From Closterium sp. NIES-65 (lineage: Eukaryota > Streptophyta > Zygnematophyceae > Desmidiales > Closteriaceae): 64,000 nucleotides of DNA. Location of the stretch: contig CANXME010002517.1 of assembly GCA_948144175.1 (NCBI GenBank), positions 1,364,001-1,428,000 on the forward strand. The letters run 5' to 3'. Positions within the stretch are counted from its first letter, which is position 1, and each line of letters opens with the position of its first letter. The position numbers and the translations under genes are program-made. Below are positions 9,751 through 21,211 of the stretch, piece after piece. Under the pieces are notes generated by a model that had not been told where the DNA came from, did not search any database, and was given only the letters and a program-made list of their open reading frames with translations.

Positions 9751-9960
9751 TGGTGCGTTCCTGGCTCGTGTCAAACTTCCGATCTTCCGGGGATGACACG
9801 AAGCTGGCCCCACTTTGGGTTATCCGAGACCAACTTCAGGTCTTCTCACTAACTTTTGCCCCCTGTTTTCGGAAGACTCGAAGTTTGACAGGTAGTTTGA
9901 CCTAAACCTTCGGGTCTTCTCGGAAAGACCGGAAGTTTGACACGAGCCAGGAACGCACCC
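9751..9960. mobile_element. Tourist-like (PIF/Harbinger) MITE, 210 bp
   Basis: Perfect 29-bp terminal inverted repeats at 9752-9780 and 9931-9959, beginning GGTGCGTTCCTGGC, with weaker inverted similarity continuing inward. The element is flanked by TTA at 9748-9750 and TTA at 9961-9963, the 3-bp target duplication typical of PIF/Harbinger elements. It has no coding capacity, so it would need a transposase from elsewhere. The TIR start resembles known Tourist ends (GGGTGCGTT). Confidence 0.9.
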
Positions 9961-10099
9961 TTAGACGCTCGCCACTGCTCACCACCAACTTGTGTTATGA
10001 ATAGCAAAATTCAAAAAATACAGCGCACGCCTGTCAGCAGCAAGCGAGGAACACAATACAGAATACGAAGACGAAAGGGTCGAAGTGAGACGAAGAGTG

Positions 10100-11615
10100 T
10101 GTCAGAATGTTATCTTATGTTCTAGCCTGTAGTGGGGTGCTCTAGAGCGAGTACAACCCTTCTAGGGTTTGCTATTTGTATCCCCATTTCTGCTAGTTCA
10201 ATCCTCTTCTTTCTTCTAATTTTGTGATGCTATCAGAGCAGGTCGATCCCCTTGGATCGATCCTGTGGGTGGACTTACCACCTCGTTGCTTCCGCTGCAA
10301 CTCCTACTCCTACTACTATCAACTACTCTCTGAGCCGCACGCCCCGTGGCGTGCGGCATTTTTTCTTCCCGCCGTGCGCCCCGAGGCGCGCGGCGGTTTT
10401 CTGCCCGCCGTGCGCCCCGAGGCGCGCGGCGGTTCTCTGCCCGCTGTGCGCCCCGAGGCGGGCGGCGGGCTTCGGCCCCGTCGACCGGCGCGTCGCCCTC
10501 GGGAGGCGCCGCGACGGGCGACGGGGACCCAGTCGTCACCTCCCGTCGCCCGTCGTAGCCTACGCGCGGCCCGTACAGGCAGCGCGCGGCCCGTACGGGC
10601 TGCGCCAGGCCCGCGCGCGGCCTGTATGTGCGGCGCCAGGCCCGCGCGCGGCTCGGGCCGCCTCCCTACCTGCGACCCGTCGCCCCGCCGTCCCGCCTCC
10701 CTACCTGGCCGCGGCCCCGTCGTCCCGCCGCCCTACCTGCGGCCCCGGCCCCGTCTCCCTACCTGCGACCCTACCAGGCCCGTGGTGGGCCCCTTCCTCC
10801 ACACCGCCTCCCCCCCCCCCTTTTCCCGTCGTCTGTCGTGGCGACCTGAGGGGGCCACTTGAGGAGCGAGCTGTGGGGTGGCGGGTATGGGGGTGACCGG
10901 TGTGCATTCCTCCCTTTGCTCCTCCTCCTCCTTCGTCTCCCACTGCTGCAGCTGTCGCTGAGGGGGGTGGATGTGTGGGAGACTGGGTTTAGGGTTTAAG
11001 GGGGGTGCGTGGGAGTGGAGCTAGCGGTGTAGCAGCGGGTGTGTGTCAGAGGGGTGGGACTGTATGGGGAAGTTGCACGGAGGTTGCCGTCGTGTCGCCA
11101 GCTGCACCTGTAGTCCGGGGACTTCGTCCGGTAGCCCAGTCGTAGCCAGCCGCCCGTGGGTCCGTTGCCCGTCTGCCGCTACTTGAGCCGCGGGGCCTGT
11201 TACTCCTGCATTCCGGGGGCTTCGCCCGGTAGCCGCTGTGCCAGTCTGCCTCCTGTTGCCCGTGTGTCTGCAGCTTCAGCCGTCGCCTCCTATCTCCTCT
11301 CCCCTCACTCTCTCTCCTCCTCCTAGCTTGCCCGTTGTGACTACCACTAGCTTTGCTCATAATTGTGAACTCTAAACTATTGCTTCTTGAACTTGTGCTC
11401 AGAATGTGTGGTGACATTGTGATCCACCCTGAGCTTGTACTGCTTTGCCTGCTCTGCTGATTACACCCCACTTTGGCTATGGGGGTGTGTCAGAATGTTA
11501 TCTTATGCTCTAGCCTGTAGTGGGGTGCTCTATAGCGAGTACAACCCTTCTAGGGTTTGCTATTTGTATCCCCATTTCTGCTAGTTCAATCCTCTTCTTT
11601 CTTCTAATTTTGTCA
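10100..11615 (+). mobile_element. Non-autonomous Copia-related LTR element 1 (1516 bp)
   Basis: LTRs of 128 bp at 10100-10227 and 11488-11615 begin TGTCAGAATG and end near TTTTGTCA (TGTGA in the 5' copy). The target duplication GAGTG is perfect (10095-10099 and 11616-11620). The primer-binding site TGCTATCAGAGCAGG follows the 5' LTR, one base off the initiator-Met complement. The interior is a GC-rich leader with GCGCCCCGAGGCGCGC hairpins, then a 3' part with the family motif at 11406-11435 and a CTATGGGGGTG polypurine tract. No gag or pol is present, so it must be mobilised in trans. Confidence 0.95.
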
Positions 11616-12517
11616 GAGTGGCGTACGGTTAGGCAGCATCTAGATTGTTGGAGCAGAAGCATCGGGCAGCTGCAGGAGCGAGTAATTTGGCGGGAACAAT
11701 TATTGTAACTATAGGGAGTCGCACGCTTGAACTTCATTGCAATAAGGGAATGTACCTTTTAGAGTCCATGCATAGCCTATGTCCTTTCGCATTTGAATGT
11801 TTTTACCATCTCAGTCATTTTAAATCCACTCTGATCTGAAGTCAACTCTTCCGCTGCAACACACTTCAAATCTTCCCGAGGTGATTCTAGGCACGATCAA
11901 ACTTCTTATCGCAACGTGGTATGAGAGCAACTCGAGAATCATTGGCACCGCGGATTAAGGTGGCGCCTGGCTCATGCTCATGCGTAACAATGGCCGGACG
12001 ATCTGGAGGTCAGGGAAATCTGACGTTGAAGCGCAGACCAACTGGGCTGCGACAAACGAGGAGACGACGACGATTAGTACCATCGCACTCGAACTATTGC
12101 TTCTGCGACTCTCGACTCTGGAACAAAGGCTCCATACATTACGGGAATCCTAGAGCTGTTGCGACTCTCAGCCGGTCGCAATGGTCGTGATACCGCCCCG
12201 CACACCTTCTCCCCCAAAACAAATGGTTCAACTCCCAAGACTCCCTGTCTGAGAGATGAAGCAATTCTCTCAGCGCAATCAAGGTTTTTGAGCATATAAA
12301 AAATAAAGACAAATGCATGTTTTGACGGCAAAGATTTCTACGCCTAGAGCTTCGAGCTAGGTCTGTTGCTACAAAATGAGATTTTTCACTATTTAGACGT
12401 GAGTTACGCGAGACTTACGGCTGACACCGACGACGACAGAGCGCAGTACTACAGCGAATCGCTCATGGCGTACGGCATGCTTATCTGCAACATGTCGTAG
12501 GCAGAGCAGCTAGGAAC
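11616..12517 (+). pseudogene. Left part of an old Copia remnant split by Copia A
   Basis: This stretch joins 30798-32043 once Copia A is removed. At about 11916 the text TGGTATGAGAGCAACTC resembles a Met-tRNA primer site, and an ATG at 11991 follows, so an old LTR may end near 11915. Coding text is heavily decayed. A possible frame before the split reads YYSESLMAYGMLICNM. The LTR-retroelement identity rests mainly on the right-hand part, which ends in a pre-integrase motif. Confidence 0.5.
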
Positions 12518-12646
12518 TGTCAAACTTTAATGTTGTATAGTGTAGGTTGTAGAGGGATAGCCTATATGGGGTACAACCCAATTAGGGTTAGTATTTGTAC
12601 CACATTTCTGACCAATGCATTCATTCATGCTCGTTAGTTTCTGACA
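12518..12646 (+). repeat. 5' LTR of Copia A
   Basis: 129 bp, TGTC...GACA. Differs from its 3' partner by roughly ten substitutions plus small indels, the largest LTR divergence in the window, which fits its position as the host of the other insertions. Confidence 0.92.
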
Positions 12647-12714
12647 TGGTTTCAGAGCAGTAGGTCCGTAGGACCGTTTTTTTTTTTTTTTTTTTTCGGG
12701 CCCACTATTACCTA

Positions 12715-13560
12715 CTGACCGACTGCAGTTACCGCGCTACCCCACGCCCTGCCATGTGCTGCGCCGTCAGCGCGCGCCCTGCCCTGCCATGCCCCGCGTC
12801 GCGCTGCCCTGCGCACGCCCTGCCCTGCCCCGCGTCGCGCTGCCCCGCGCACGCCCTGCCCTGCCCTGCGACGCGCTGCCCCGCGTCGCGCTGCCCCGCG
12901 CACGCCCTACCCTGCCCCGCATCGCACTGCCTCGCGCACGCCCTGCCCTGCCCTGCGTCGCGCTGCCCCGCGCACGCCCTGCCCTGCTCCGCGTCGCGTT
13001 GCCTCGCGCACGCCCTGCCCTGCCCCGCGTCGTGCTGTCCTGCGGACGCCCTGCCTTGCCCCGCGTCGCGCTGCCCCGCGCACGCCCTGCCCTGCCCCGC
13101 GTTGCGCTGCCTCGCGCACGCCCTCCCCTGCCCCGTGTCCTGCTGCAGCCCGCGCCCTGCTGCCCTGCGCGTCGCGCCCTGCTGCAGCCCGCGCGTTGCG
13201 CTCTACTGCTCCGCGCGCTGCGCCCTGCTGCAGCCCGCACATCGCACCCTGCTAACCTGCGCGTCACGCCCTATGGCAGCTTGTGCGTCGCGCTTTGCTG
13301 CCCCACGCGTCGCGCTCTGTTGCAGCCCGCGCGTCGCGCCCTGCTGCTCCGTGCGTCGCACCCTGCTGCCCCGCGCGTCGCGCCCTTCTGCAGCCCGTGC
13401 GTCGCGCCCTGCTGTAGCCCGCGCGTTGCGCCCTGCTGCAGCCCGCGCGTCACGCCCTGCTGCCCTGCACATCGCGCGCCCTGCTGCCCGCGCCGCCCAG
13501 GCCGAGCCGCGCCGCCCAGCCCGAGCCGCCCTGCCCAACCCGATCTGCCCTGCTGCTCGT
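12715..13560 (+). repeat. GC-rich tandem leader of Copia A
   Basis: Imperfect repeats of about 33-36 bp rich in CCCTGCCC and CGCGTCGCGCTGCC, shifting to CCTGCTGCAGCCCGCGCGTCG units from 13140. It lies between primer site and gag, where D, E, C and B also have GC-rich repeats of different sequence. The long ORFs on both strands here are composition artefacts. Confidence 0.85.
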
Positions 13561-13600
13561 GCTACTGTAGCTAATGGTGGAGGTGCTGCTAGGAGTGCTG

Positions 13601-16600
13601 TGTCAGAACTTTATAGCTTACTCATTTGTGTAGGCTATAGTGGGGTATCCCATAGGGGGTACAATCCCATTAGGGTTTCCTATTTGTACTCACTTCATTC
13701 ATAGTCATTTCATTCTCGTTCACTTCTTCTCATGGTATCGAGCAGGTTCCCCTGTGGGAACTGTGCTTAGGGCCCACCACCACTACCTCGTAACTTTTTT
13801 TTCTGCCCGGAGCGCCCTCCGGGCCCTTTCTCTTCCTTTTTTTTTCAATCTGCCCTAACGGCCCCTTGCGCCTGAGCGCCGCCCGCCCTAGCGCCATAGC
13901 GCCGCCCGCCCTAGCGCCCGCGCGCTGCCCGCCCTAGAGCCCGAGCGCGGCCCGCCCTAGAGCCTGACGGCCACCCGCCCTAGAGCCTGAGCGCCGCCCG
14001 TCGCCGCCCTAGCGCCCGTGCGCCCAACGCCCGCTAGCCGCCCGACGCGCCGCCCGTGCACAGCCCGTGCGCCGCCCGTGCGTCGCCCTCAGCAGCTCGA
14101 CGCGCCGCCCGTGCAGCTGCCCGTGAGCTGCCTTTGCGCCGCCCGACGACCCGCCCGGGCAACTGCCTGTGCTGCCGCCCGTGCAGCCGCCCGCGCACCC
14201 GCCCGTGCAGCCGCCCGCGCACCTGCCTGTGCAGCTGCCCGCGCACCCGTCAGCGTCAGCCGCCGTTCGTGAGCCTGGAGGTGCTGCTGGAGGTGCTGCT
14301 GGAGCGGGTACTCCTGCTGGGGGTACTGGTGCTGTCCCTGCTGCTTCTGGCGTCGCCACGCGGCCCCGACCGTACTTCGTACCGCTCCTGCAACAGGTTC
14401 TTGGTCTTCCACCTTCTCCTGGTCCTCCTCCTCCTCCCTTAGAGGGTCCACCGCCTATCCAGTCACAGCTACAGCTTGCCTCCCCTTTGCCTGCTCCTTC
14501 TCCCTACGCTGGTCCGACTGGAGGTCTTACTGAGCGTCGTGAGCCTGCGTCTCGTCCTGCGTCGCCTGTTCGTACTGCACGCACTAGTAGTCGGGGTTCG
14601 CGTCAGCGTCCTCCTCCTGTCCCTGGGACGCACCGGATGTCTCTGCGTCCGTCTACTGCTCCTCTGCGTGCCCCTTTGCCTTCTCCTCCTGCTTCCTCTC
14701 TTCCTGCTCTTGCCGACCCGGAGTCGGACTCTCTTCGTGCTGCCAGTCCTACTGTCACACGTCTCCTTGCTACTGCCGTCACTGACCCTTCTTTCGAGTC
14801 TTTTGCTGCGTCTGCCCTTGTCACTGAGCTCGTCGACTTTGCTGCGCGCTGTCGTCTAGACTACGCTGCTGGTCTTGTCGCTGAGTCTAAGTCTACCTGT
14901 CCTCCGTCCGTCGGGGGTGAGTGTGCCCTTGGCACGGACGTCCTTGAGGACAGGCAGGGTGAGTTCCAGTGTCTGGCCGCCGCTTCACCTCATCTCGCGT
15001 CTGTACTGCTAGCCCCTGAGGGAGACCCGGATGCACTAGACATCCCGACTCCGCGCTCTTACGCGGAGGCGATAGAGGGTCCCTACTCCTCTTAGTGGCA
15101 GGCAGCTATGGATGCAGAGATGGCTTCCTGGAAGTCCACAGGCACCTACGTTGACGCTGTTCCCCCTCCTGGGGCGAACATCGTCAGTGGCATGTGGATT
15201 TTCAGGGTGAAGCGGCCGCCGGGTTCTCCGCCTGTCTTCAAGGCGCGGTATGTGGCTCGTGGTTTCAGTCAGCGGCAGGGAGTTGACTACTTTCAGACCT
15301 TCTCCCCCACCCCGAAGATGACCACTCTTCGGGTACTGCTGCACGTTGCTGCTCACCGTGACTACGAGCTGCACTCTCTTGACTTCAGCACTGCTTTCTT
15401 GCAGGGCAGCCTGCACGAGGAGATCTGGCTGCGTCGCCCACCTGGCTTCACTGGGTCTTTCCCTCCTAGTACCGAGTGGAGTCTCCGGCGTCCAGTCTAC
15501 GGTCTCCGCCAGGCGCCGCGTGAGTGGCACGACACACTGAGGACTACGCTGGCGGCACTTGGGTTTGCTCCCTCCACTGCAGACCCGTCGTTGTTTCTGC
15601 GCACCGACACCTCTCTGCCGCCGTTCTACGTCCTCGTGTACGTCGACGACTTGGTCTTTGCCACAGCTGACACTGCTGGACTTGCCTACGTGAAGTCCGA
15701 GCTGCAGAAGAGACACACGTGCACTGACCTGGGTGAACTGCGCAGCTACCTTGGCTTGCAGATCACCCGGGACAGAGCACGCCGCACCATTACCCTGACT
15801 CAGTCACACATGGTGCAGCAGGTCCTTCAGCGCTTCGGCTTCACGTACTCCTCGCCTCAGGCCACTCCTCTGCGTACTCGCCACTTGCTCTCAGCTCTGC
15901 CTTCGGATGAGTCCGTAGAGTCGAGTGGCCCGTATGCAGAGCTTGTTGGCTGCCTCATGTACCTGATGACCTGCACACGACCTGACCTTGCATACCCTCT
16001 TAGCATTCTCGCACGCTATGTTGCTCCTGGGAGACACCGATAGAGCACATGGCTGCAGCGAAGAGGGTGTTGCGCTACTTGTGCAGTACGTCGGGCATGG
16101 GGCTAGTGCTTGGAGGGCGCAGTCCAGTGGTCCTCACTGGGCACGCGGACGCTTCTTGGGCTGACGACCAGGCTACGCAGCGGTCGTCACAGGGTTACAC
16201 CTTCAGCCTTGGTTCCGGCTCTGTTTCGTGGCGGGCTACCCGCTCGTCTTCTATTCTCGGCTCCAGTTGTGAGGCTTAGATCTACGCCGGGGCTATGGCT
16301 GCCCAGGAGCTTCGCTGGCTTACCTACCTGCTGACCGACCTTGGAGAGCCGCCGCGTTCTCCTCCAGTCCTGTATGTAGACAACAAGGCCATGCTGGCCT
16401 TGTGTCGAGAGCAGCGACTGGAGCACAGGACAAAGCACATTGCTCTCCGCTACTTTCTTGCTCGTGAGCTGTAGTAGCGTGGACAGTTGCGACTTGCGTA
16501 CGTGGCCTTTGAGGCCAACACTGCTGATGTCTTCACCAAGGCACTTGCGCCTTGTGATCATCAGCGTTGCTGCACGCAGCTGGGTCTTGTGCTTGTCTTG

Positions 16601-16965
16601 CCTCACTTGCTCACTTCTTGACCTTGCTTGTACCTTCACCTATATATACTCATGCTCTTGCTTGCTTGACTCTTGTATATCTCTATATGTGATCTTGCAT
16701 GTGAACTGGCCTTTTGGCCTTTGAACTTGTGCTCGGAATGTTTGGTGACTTTGTGATCCACCCTGAGCTTTGCTTTGCTTTGCTTGACTGGTCTTGTGAC
16801 CCCTTGTTCTCCCCCACTTTGCCTATGGGGGAGTGTCAGAACTTTATAGCTTACTCATTTGTGTAGGCTATAGTGGGGTATCCCATAGGGGGTACAATCC
16901 CATAAGGGTTTCCTATTTGTACTCACTTCATTCATAGTCATTTCATTCTCGTTCACTTCTTCTCA
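13601..16965 (+). mobile_element. Copia B: young, internally deleted element nested in Copia A
   Basis: LTRs 13601-13732 and 16834-16965 (132 bp each) differ at one position. The target duplication TGCTG is perfect (13596-13600 and 16966-16970). The primer site TGGTATCGAGCAGG follows the 5' LTR. The GC-rich leader (13850-14270) runs directly into the Ala/Pro linker that normally lies between integrase and reverse transcriptase, so gag, protease and integrase are deleted. The 3' family motif is at 16741-16770 and the polypurine tract at about 16824-16833. Confidence 0.95.
14272..16621 (+). pseudogene. Copia B reverse transcriptase-RNase H remnant with several stops
   Basis: Starts in the linker (RPRPYFVPLLQQVLGLP at about 14360) and continues through the reverse transcriptase (WKSTGTYVDAVPPPGANIVSGMW, FLQGSLHEEIWLRRPPGF, YVDDLVFA) to RNase H (GHADASWADD, YVDNKAMLAL). 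TAG codons interrupt it at 15093, 16277, 16472 and 16475, and the text around 16041 (TAG) has lost bases relative to intact copies. It cannot make a full enzyme. Compared with Copia D the remaining residues are almost the same. Confidence 0.93.
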
Positions 16966-16970
16966 TGCTG

Positions 16971-19900
16971 GAGGTGCTGCTAGGAGTGCTAGAGGTGCTG
17001 CAGCCTAGCCTCCCCGAGCCGCTCTGCTTCTCTTACTGTTGCGCCTGCTGCTAGTGCTACTACCTTCCCTCCGTACTGCCCTACTGGCCGCATGCCTCCT
17101 TGCTTGCCCGCTACGGCTTCGCTTCGTAGTAGCGGTGGGAGTGGTGACGGCGGTGGTGGTGGCCGTAGTAGCAGTTGCTGCGGAGCTGTTCGGTGGGGAG
17201 TTTCTGGCGGTGGCCAGATGCAGTTGCAGCGGCGTCCGCGCGAGACCCTTACGATCCAGCAGCTTTGTGAGTGGTACGCCAGTAGGTGTGGTGGCGGCGG
17301 TCGTAGTAGAAGTTGCGGTGGAGCTGTTCAGTGCGGAGTTTTTGGTGGTGGCCAGATGCAGCTGCAGCGGGGTCCGCGCGAGACCCTTATGCCCGAGTAG
17401 CTTTCTGAGTGGTACGCTCAGAGTGGGGGGACTTGGAGTACTATCCATTGTCCGAACATCATTCGCATAGGTGATCGGGCTGGTCAGACTTGAGAGACAG
17501 TTGGTCACCCACAGGCTCGCTACTTCACTTGTCTGAGCGACGCCTGGCGTGCATTGTTTGGCGATGAGGCTGAGCTCCCCCGCTGGCTAGAGCTGCTTTG
17601 GAACAAGGTGGATATCTTTGCTCTAGACTATGACATTATCCTCACTGGCAGCTTTGACTATTAGTACTCAGGGTGACTGTTACCCGTGTGTGCCGCCCGA
17701 CCCTAGTATAGCGCCTACTGCTTTAGGTGCTGGTGAGTCTTCTCTAGGTGCTGGTGAGTCTTCTCTAGGTGCTGGTGAGTCTACTCTAGGTGTTGGTGAG
17801 TCTGCTCTCTCTAGTACTGCGCCTGCTGAGGCCTTGCACACCTTCACGCTTGACTCAAGTGCTTCCCGCTGCTTCTTTTGCGCGACACTACAGTCACACC
17901 ACTCGCAGCACCGGTTGCAGTCTCTCTGGCTGACCCCTCGAGGGGACCAGTTCGTGCACGTTCCTTCACTGTTCTCCCGTGTCCGGCGGTTTCGTCTGGC
18001 TCACTGCCAGGTCTTCACCTCCCCTCGTTCTCTACGAACTTGGTGAGTAACGCCGTCCTTCAGGATGCTTGGGTTGATACCTTTATCCCTTGAGGACAGC
18101 GTGTGGCGATCTGCACGTGTGCACGGACGTGCCGTCACCTGGCCACATTCACCCGTCGGCCTGGGTTGAGCCTGTACAGACTAACTACTGAGCCTCCTCA
18201 GGTAGCTGCGTCTGCGTCCACGTCAAGTCAGCTAGCAGCCCCTTGTTTGTGTCACCTCCATTTGCTCCTGACTCTCCTTTGGCACCACCGCCTAGGTCAC
18301 CCCTCCCTGCCACGCCTCCATGGCATGCACTCCTGCCTCCTTGTCTCTGGTCTTCCCAGGTCTCTGCCTCCCCTCCCACCCTCGCCTGCCCCTCCCTGCC
18401 TTCCCTGTGTCGAGGGGCGGCAGCGCGCCGCTTCTCACTCCTCCTCGTTTCCCCCAACGACTGCTCCCCTGCAGACTCTCCACATGGACGTGTGGGGCCC
18501 AGCCCGCGTCCAGGGACAAGGCCGCGAGCGATACTTTCTGCTGGTTATTGACGACTACTCGCGTTACACCACGGTCTTCCCCTTGCGCAGTAAGGGGGAG
18601 GTCCCTGATGTTTTGATCCCTTGGATCCGCGCTGTCCGTCTCCAGCTCCGCGAGCGGTTCGACACGGACCTTCCTGCCCTGCGTCTGCACTCTAACAAAG
18701 GTGGTGAGTTCTCCTCCGACCTAATGCAGGACTCTTGTCATGGGGAGGGCATCCTCCTGTCGTTCACGTTTCCGGCCTCTCCGCAGCAGAATGGGGTTGC
18801 TGAGCGTCGCATTGGCTTAGTCATGGAGGTCGCTCGTACCTCCAGGATCCATGCGGATGCTCCCCATTTTCTGTGGCCGTTTGCGGTCCGATACGCTGCG
18901 CATCAGCTCAACCTCTGGCCCCGTGTCTTGTTGCCGGAGACCTCGCCTACATTGTGTTGGACGGGAGAGGTTGGCGATGCGTCGGTGTTCCGGGTCTGGG
19001 GCTATCGTGCCTTTGTACGCGATACCTCCGCGGACAAGCTCTCGTCGCGCGCCGTTTGTCTTCCTTGGCTTTCCCCCTGACGCGCCTGGCTGGCAGTTTT
19101 ACCACCCCACCTCGCGCCGTGTCCTACCCTCTCAGGATGTCACGTTCGACGATTCGGTTCCCTTTTACCGTCTCTTCCCCTACCGCACTGCCCCTCTTCC
19201 CCCCCCGCCGCCGCTCTTCCTCGCTCCAGGTCCCCCTCCGGTAGACTCTCTCCCCCCTCAGGGTCCTGCTCCTTCAGGTGTGCCTCAGGTAGACCCACTC
19301 CCCTTGGTTGAGCCTGTCGAGGTCACTGGTGACTCTGGTGCTACTCAGGGTGCTGCGTCTGGGGGTGCTGAGCCTGAGGTTGCAGAGCCTGTGCGTGCAG
19401 AGCCTGGAGGTGCTGAGTCTGAGTGTGCAGAGCGTGGGGGTGCTGAGCCTGCGGGTGTGGAGCCTGGGGGTGCTGAGCCTGTGGGTGCGGAGCCTAGGGC
19501 TGCTAAGTCTGGGGGTGCTGGAGCTACTAAACCTGGAGGTCCTACTGGTGCCTTACCTATGCGGTCTAGCCGGCGGGAGCCTTTCTCACCACAGCAGCTG
19601 CGCGAGGGGTACGCTTCGCGCACCCGCCTTCGGATTCTCGCTGCTAGAGCTGGAGGCCCTACTGCTGGAGGCGCTGGCGCTGGAGGCACTGTTGCTGCTG
19701 GTGCTGGAGGTGCTGGTGATACTAGCACTGCTGGTCCCGGGGGTGCTCATGCTGGAGGTACTGGCTGCTGGAGCTGGTGGTGCTGCTGCAATTGGAGGTG
19801 CTGGAGGTGCCGGAGGTGCTGGAGCTGCTGGTCCCGGAGGTACTCGTACTGGAGGTCCTGGAGCTGATGGAGCTGGTGGTGCTGCTGGTGCTAGAGGTAC

Positions 19901-20874
19901 TGGAGCTACTGGAGCTGGTGGTGGTGCTGCTGCTGGAGGTGCTGGAGGTGCTGGAGCTGGTGGTGCTGCTCGTGCTGGAGGCCCTGCCGCTGGAGGCGTT
20001 GGCGCTGGAGGCACTGGTGCTGCTGGTGCAGGAGGTGCTGGTGGTACTGGCACTGCTGGTCCCGATGGTGCTCGTGCTCGAGGTACTGGAGCTGCTGGAG
20101 CTGGTGGTGCTGCTGCTATCGGAGGTGCTAGAGGTGCCGGAGGTGCTAGAGCTGCTGGTCCCGGAGGTGCTCGTACTGGAGGTACTGGAGCTGCTGGAGC
20201 TAGTGGTGCTACTGGTGCTGGAGGTACAGGAGCTGCTGGAGTAGGTGGTGCTGCTGGTGCTAGAGGTGCTGGAGGTGCTGGAGCTACTGGTCCTGGAGGT
20301 GCTCGTACTCGAGGTATTGGAGCTGCTAAAGTTGATGGTGCTGCTGGCGCTAGGGGTGCTGGAGCCGTCGGTACAGGTGCAGGAGGCACAATGCAGCGAG
20401 GACTTTTTTCATTCCGCCGTCGCCGTCGTCTCTACCGCCACATGGCTTGGCACTTTGCCAGGTTCTTAGTCTCTCGTCTTCTACTTGCCTTACTCTTCCC
20501 TTGCTGTGTCCACCGCCTGACCAGTCGCATTCACAGCTAGAGCCGGAATCCCCACTGCCTGCTCCTTTTCCTCACATTTAGCAGACAGACTCTCTTACAG
20601 AGTGTCGTGAGCCTGCGTCTCGCCCTGGTCGTCGTACTCCGCGTCCACGTCCTCCTCCTGTCCCCGGCACTCACAGTACGACACTTCGTCCTTTATCTGT
20701 TCCACTATGAGTTCCCCTGCTCTCTCCTCTTGCGTCCTCTCTTCCTGACGGTCCGAACCCTGAGTTTAACTTAGTTCGTGCAGCAAGTCTTACTGTCACG
20801 CAACTTCGTTTGAGTCCACTGCTGCGTCTGCCTTAGTCGCTGAGCTTGTTGACTTTGCTACTACTTGTCCTCTC
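16971..20874 (+). pseudogene. Copia A gag 3' part, protease, integrase and linker (broken)
   Basis: Follows Copia B. The Gly-rich part of gag and two copies of an RPRETLTIQQLCEWYASR-like stretch lie at 17090-17400. A decayed protease reads TFTLDSSASRCFF (DSGA changed to DSSA) near 17840-17875. Integrase is readable from 18103: WHHRLGHPSLPRL, DVWGPARVQGQ, VIDDYSRYTTVFPL, LHSNKGGEFSS (Asp to Asn at the second catalytic position) and NGVAERRIG. Stops and frameshifts are frequent, for example TGA at 19078. From 19340 to 20390 an expanded Gly/Ala linker (GGAGGAGAAGPGG-like) follows. Text stops at the Copia C insertion point. Confidence 0.88.
19340..20390 (+). repeat. Expanded GGTGCTGGAG-type array encoding a Gly/Ala linker
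   Basis: About 1 kb of imperfect 9-15-bp repeats (GGTGCTGGAGCT, GGAGGTGCTGG). In coding frame it gives GAGGAG/GPGG-like sequence, reminiscent of collagen-like composition; in other frames Leu/Val-rich ORFs. The same linker in Copia D (51385-51690) is about one third as long. Confidence 0.88.
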
Positions 20875-21211
20875 TCACGAGAAGTGAGAATGGAATGAAT
20901 GAACTATGAAACATTTGGGTACAAGTACTAACCCTAATTGGGTTGTACCCCTTATGGGCTACCCCACTACAGCCTACACAAATGTATAAGCTATAATGTT
21001 CTGACACACCCCCATAGGCAAAGTGGGGGAGAACAAGTGGTCACAAGACCAGTCAAGCAAAGCAAAGCAAAGCAAGCTCAGGGTGGATCACAAAGTCACC
21101 ACACAGTCCAAGCACAAGAGTAAGGCCACAAGGCCAGTTCACATGCAAGGTCATATATATAAAGGTAAAACAAGCAAGGGCAGGTATAGAAAGAAGACAG
21201 TACAAACAAGA

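Noticed and set aside
12754-13704. 316-residue Ala/Pro/Cys/His ORF and antisense partners
   Set aside because: They lie on the Copia A leader repeats, have no conserved domain, and run into the Copia B LTR.
19586-20389. Minus-strand Pro/Ala ORF of 267 residues
   Set aside because: Antisense of the Gly/Ala linker of Copia A.
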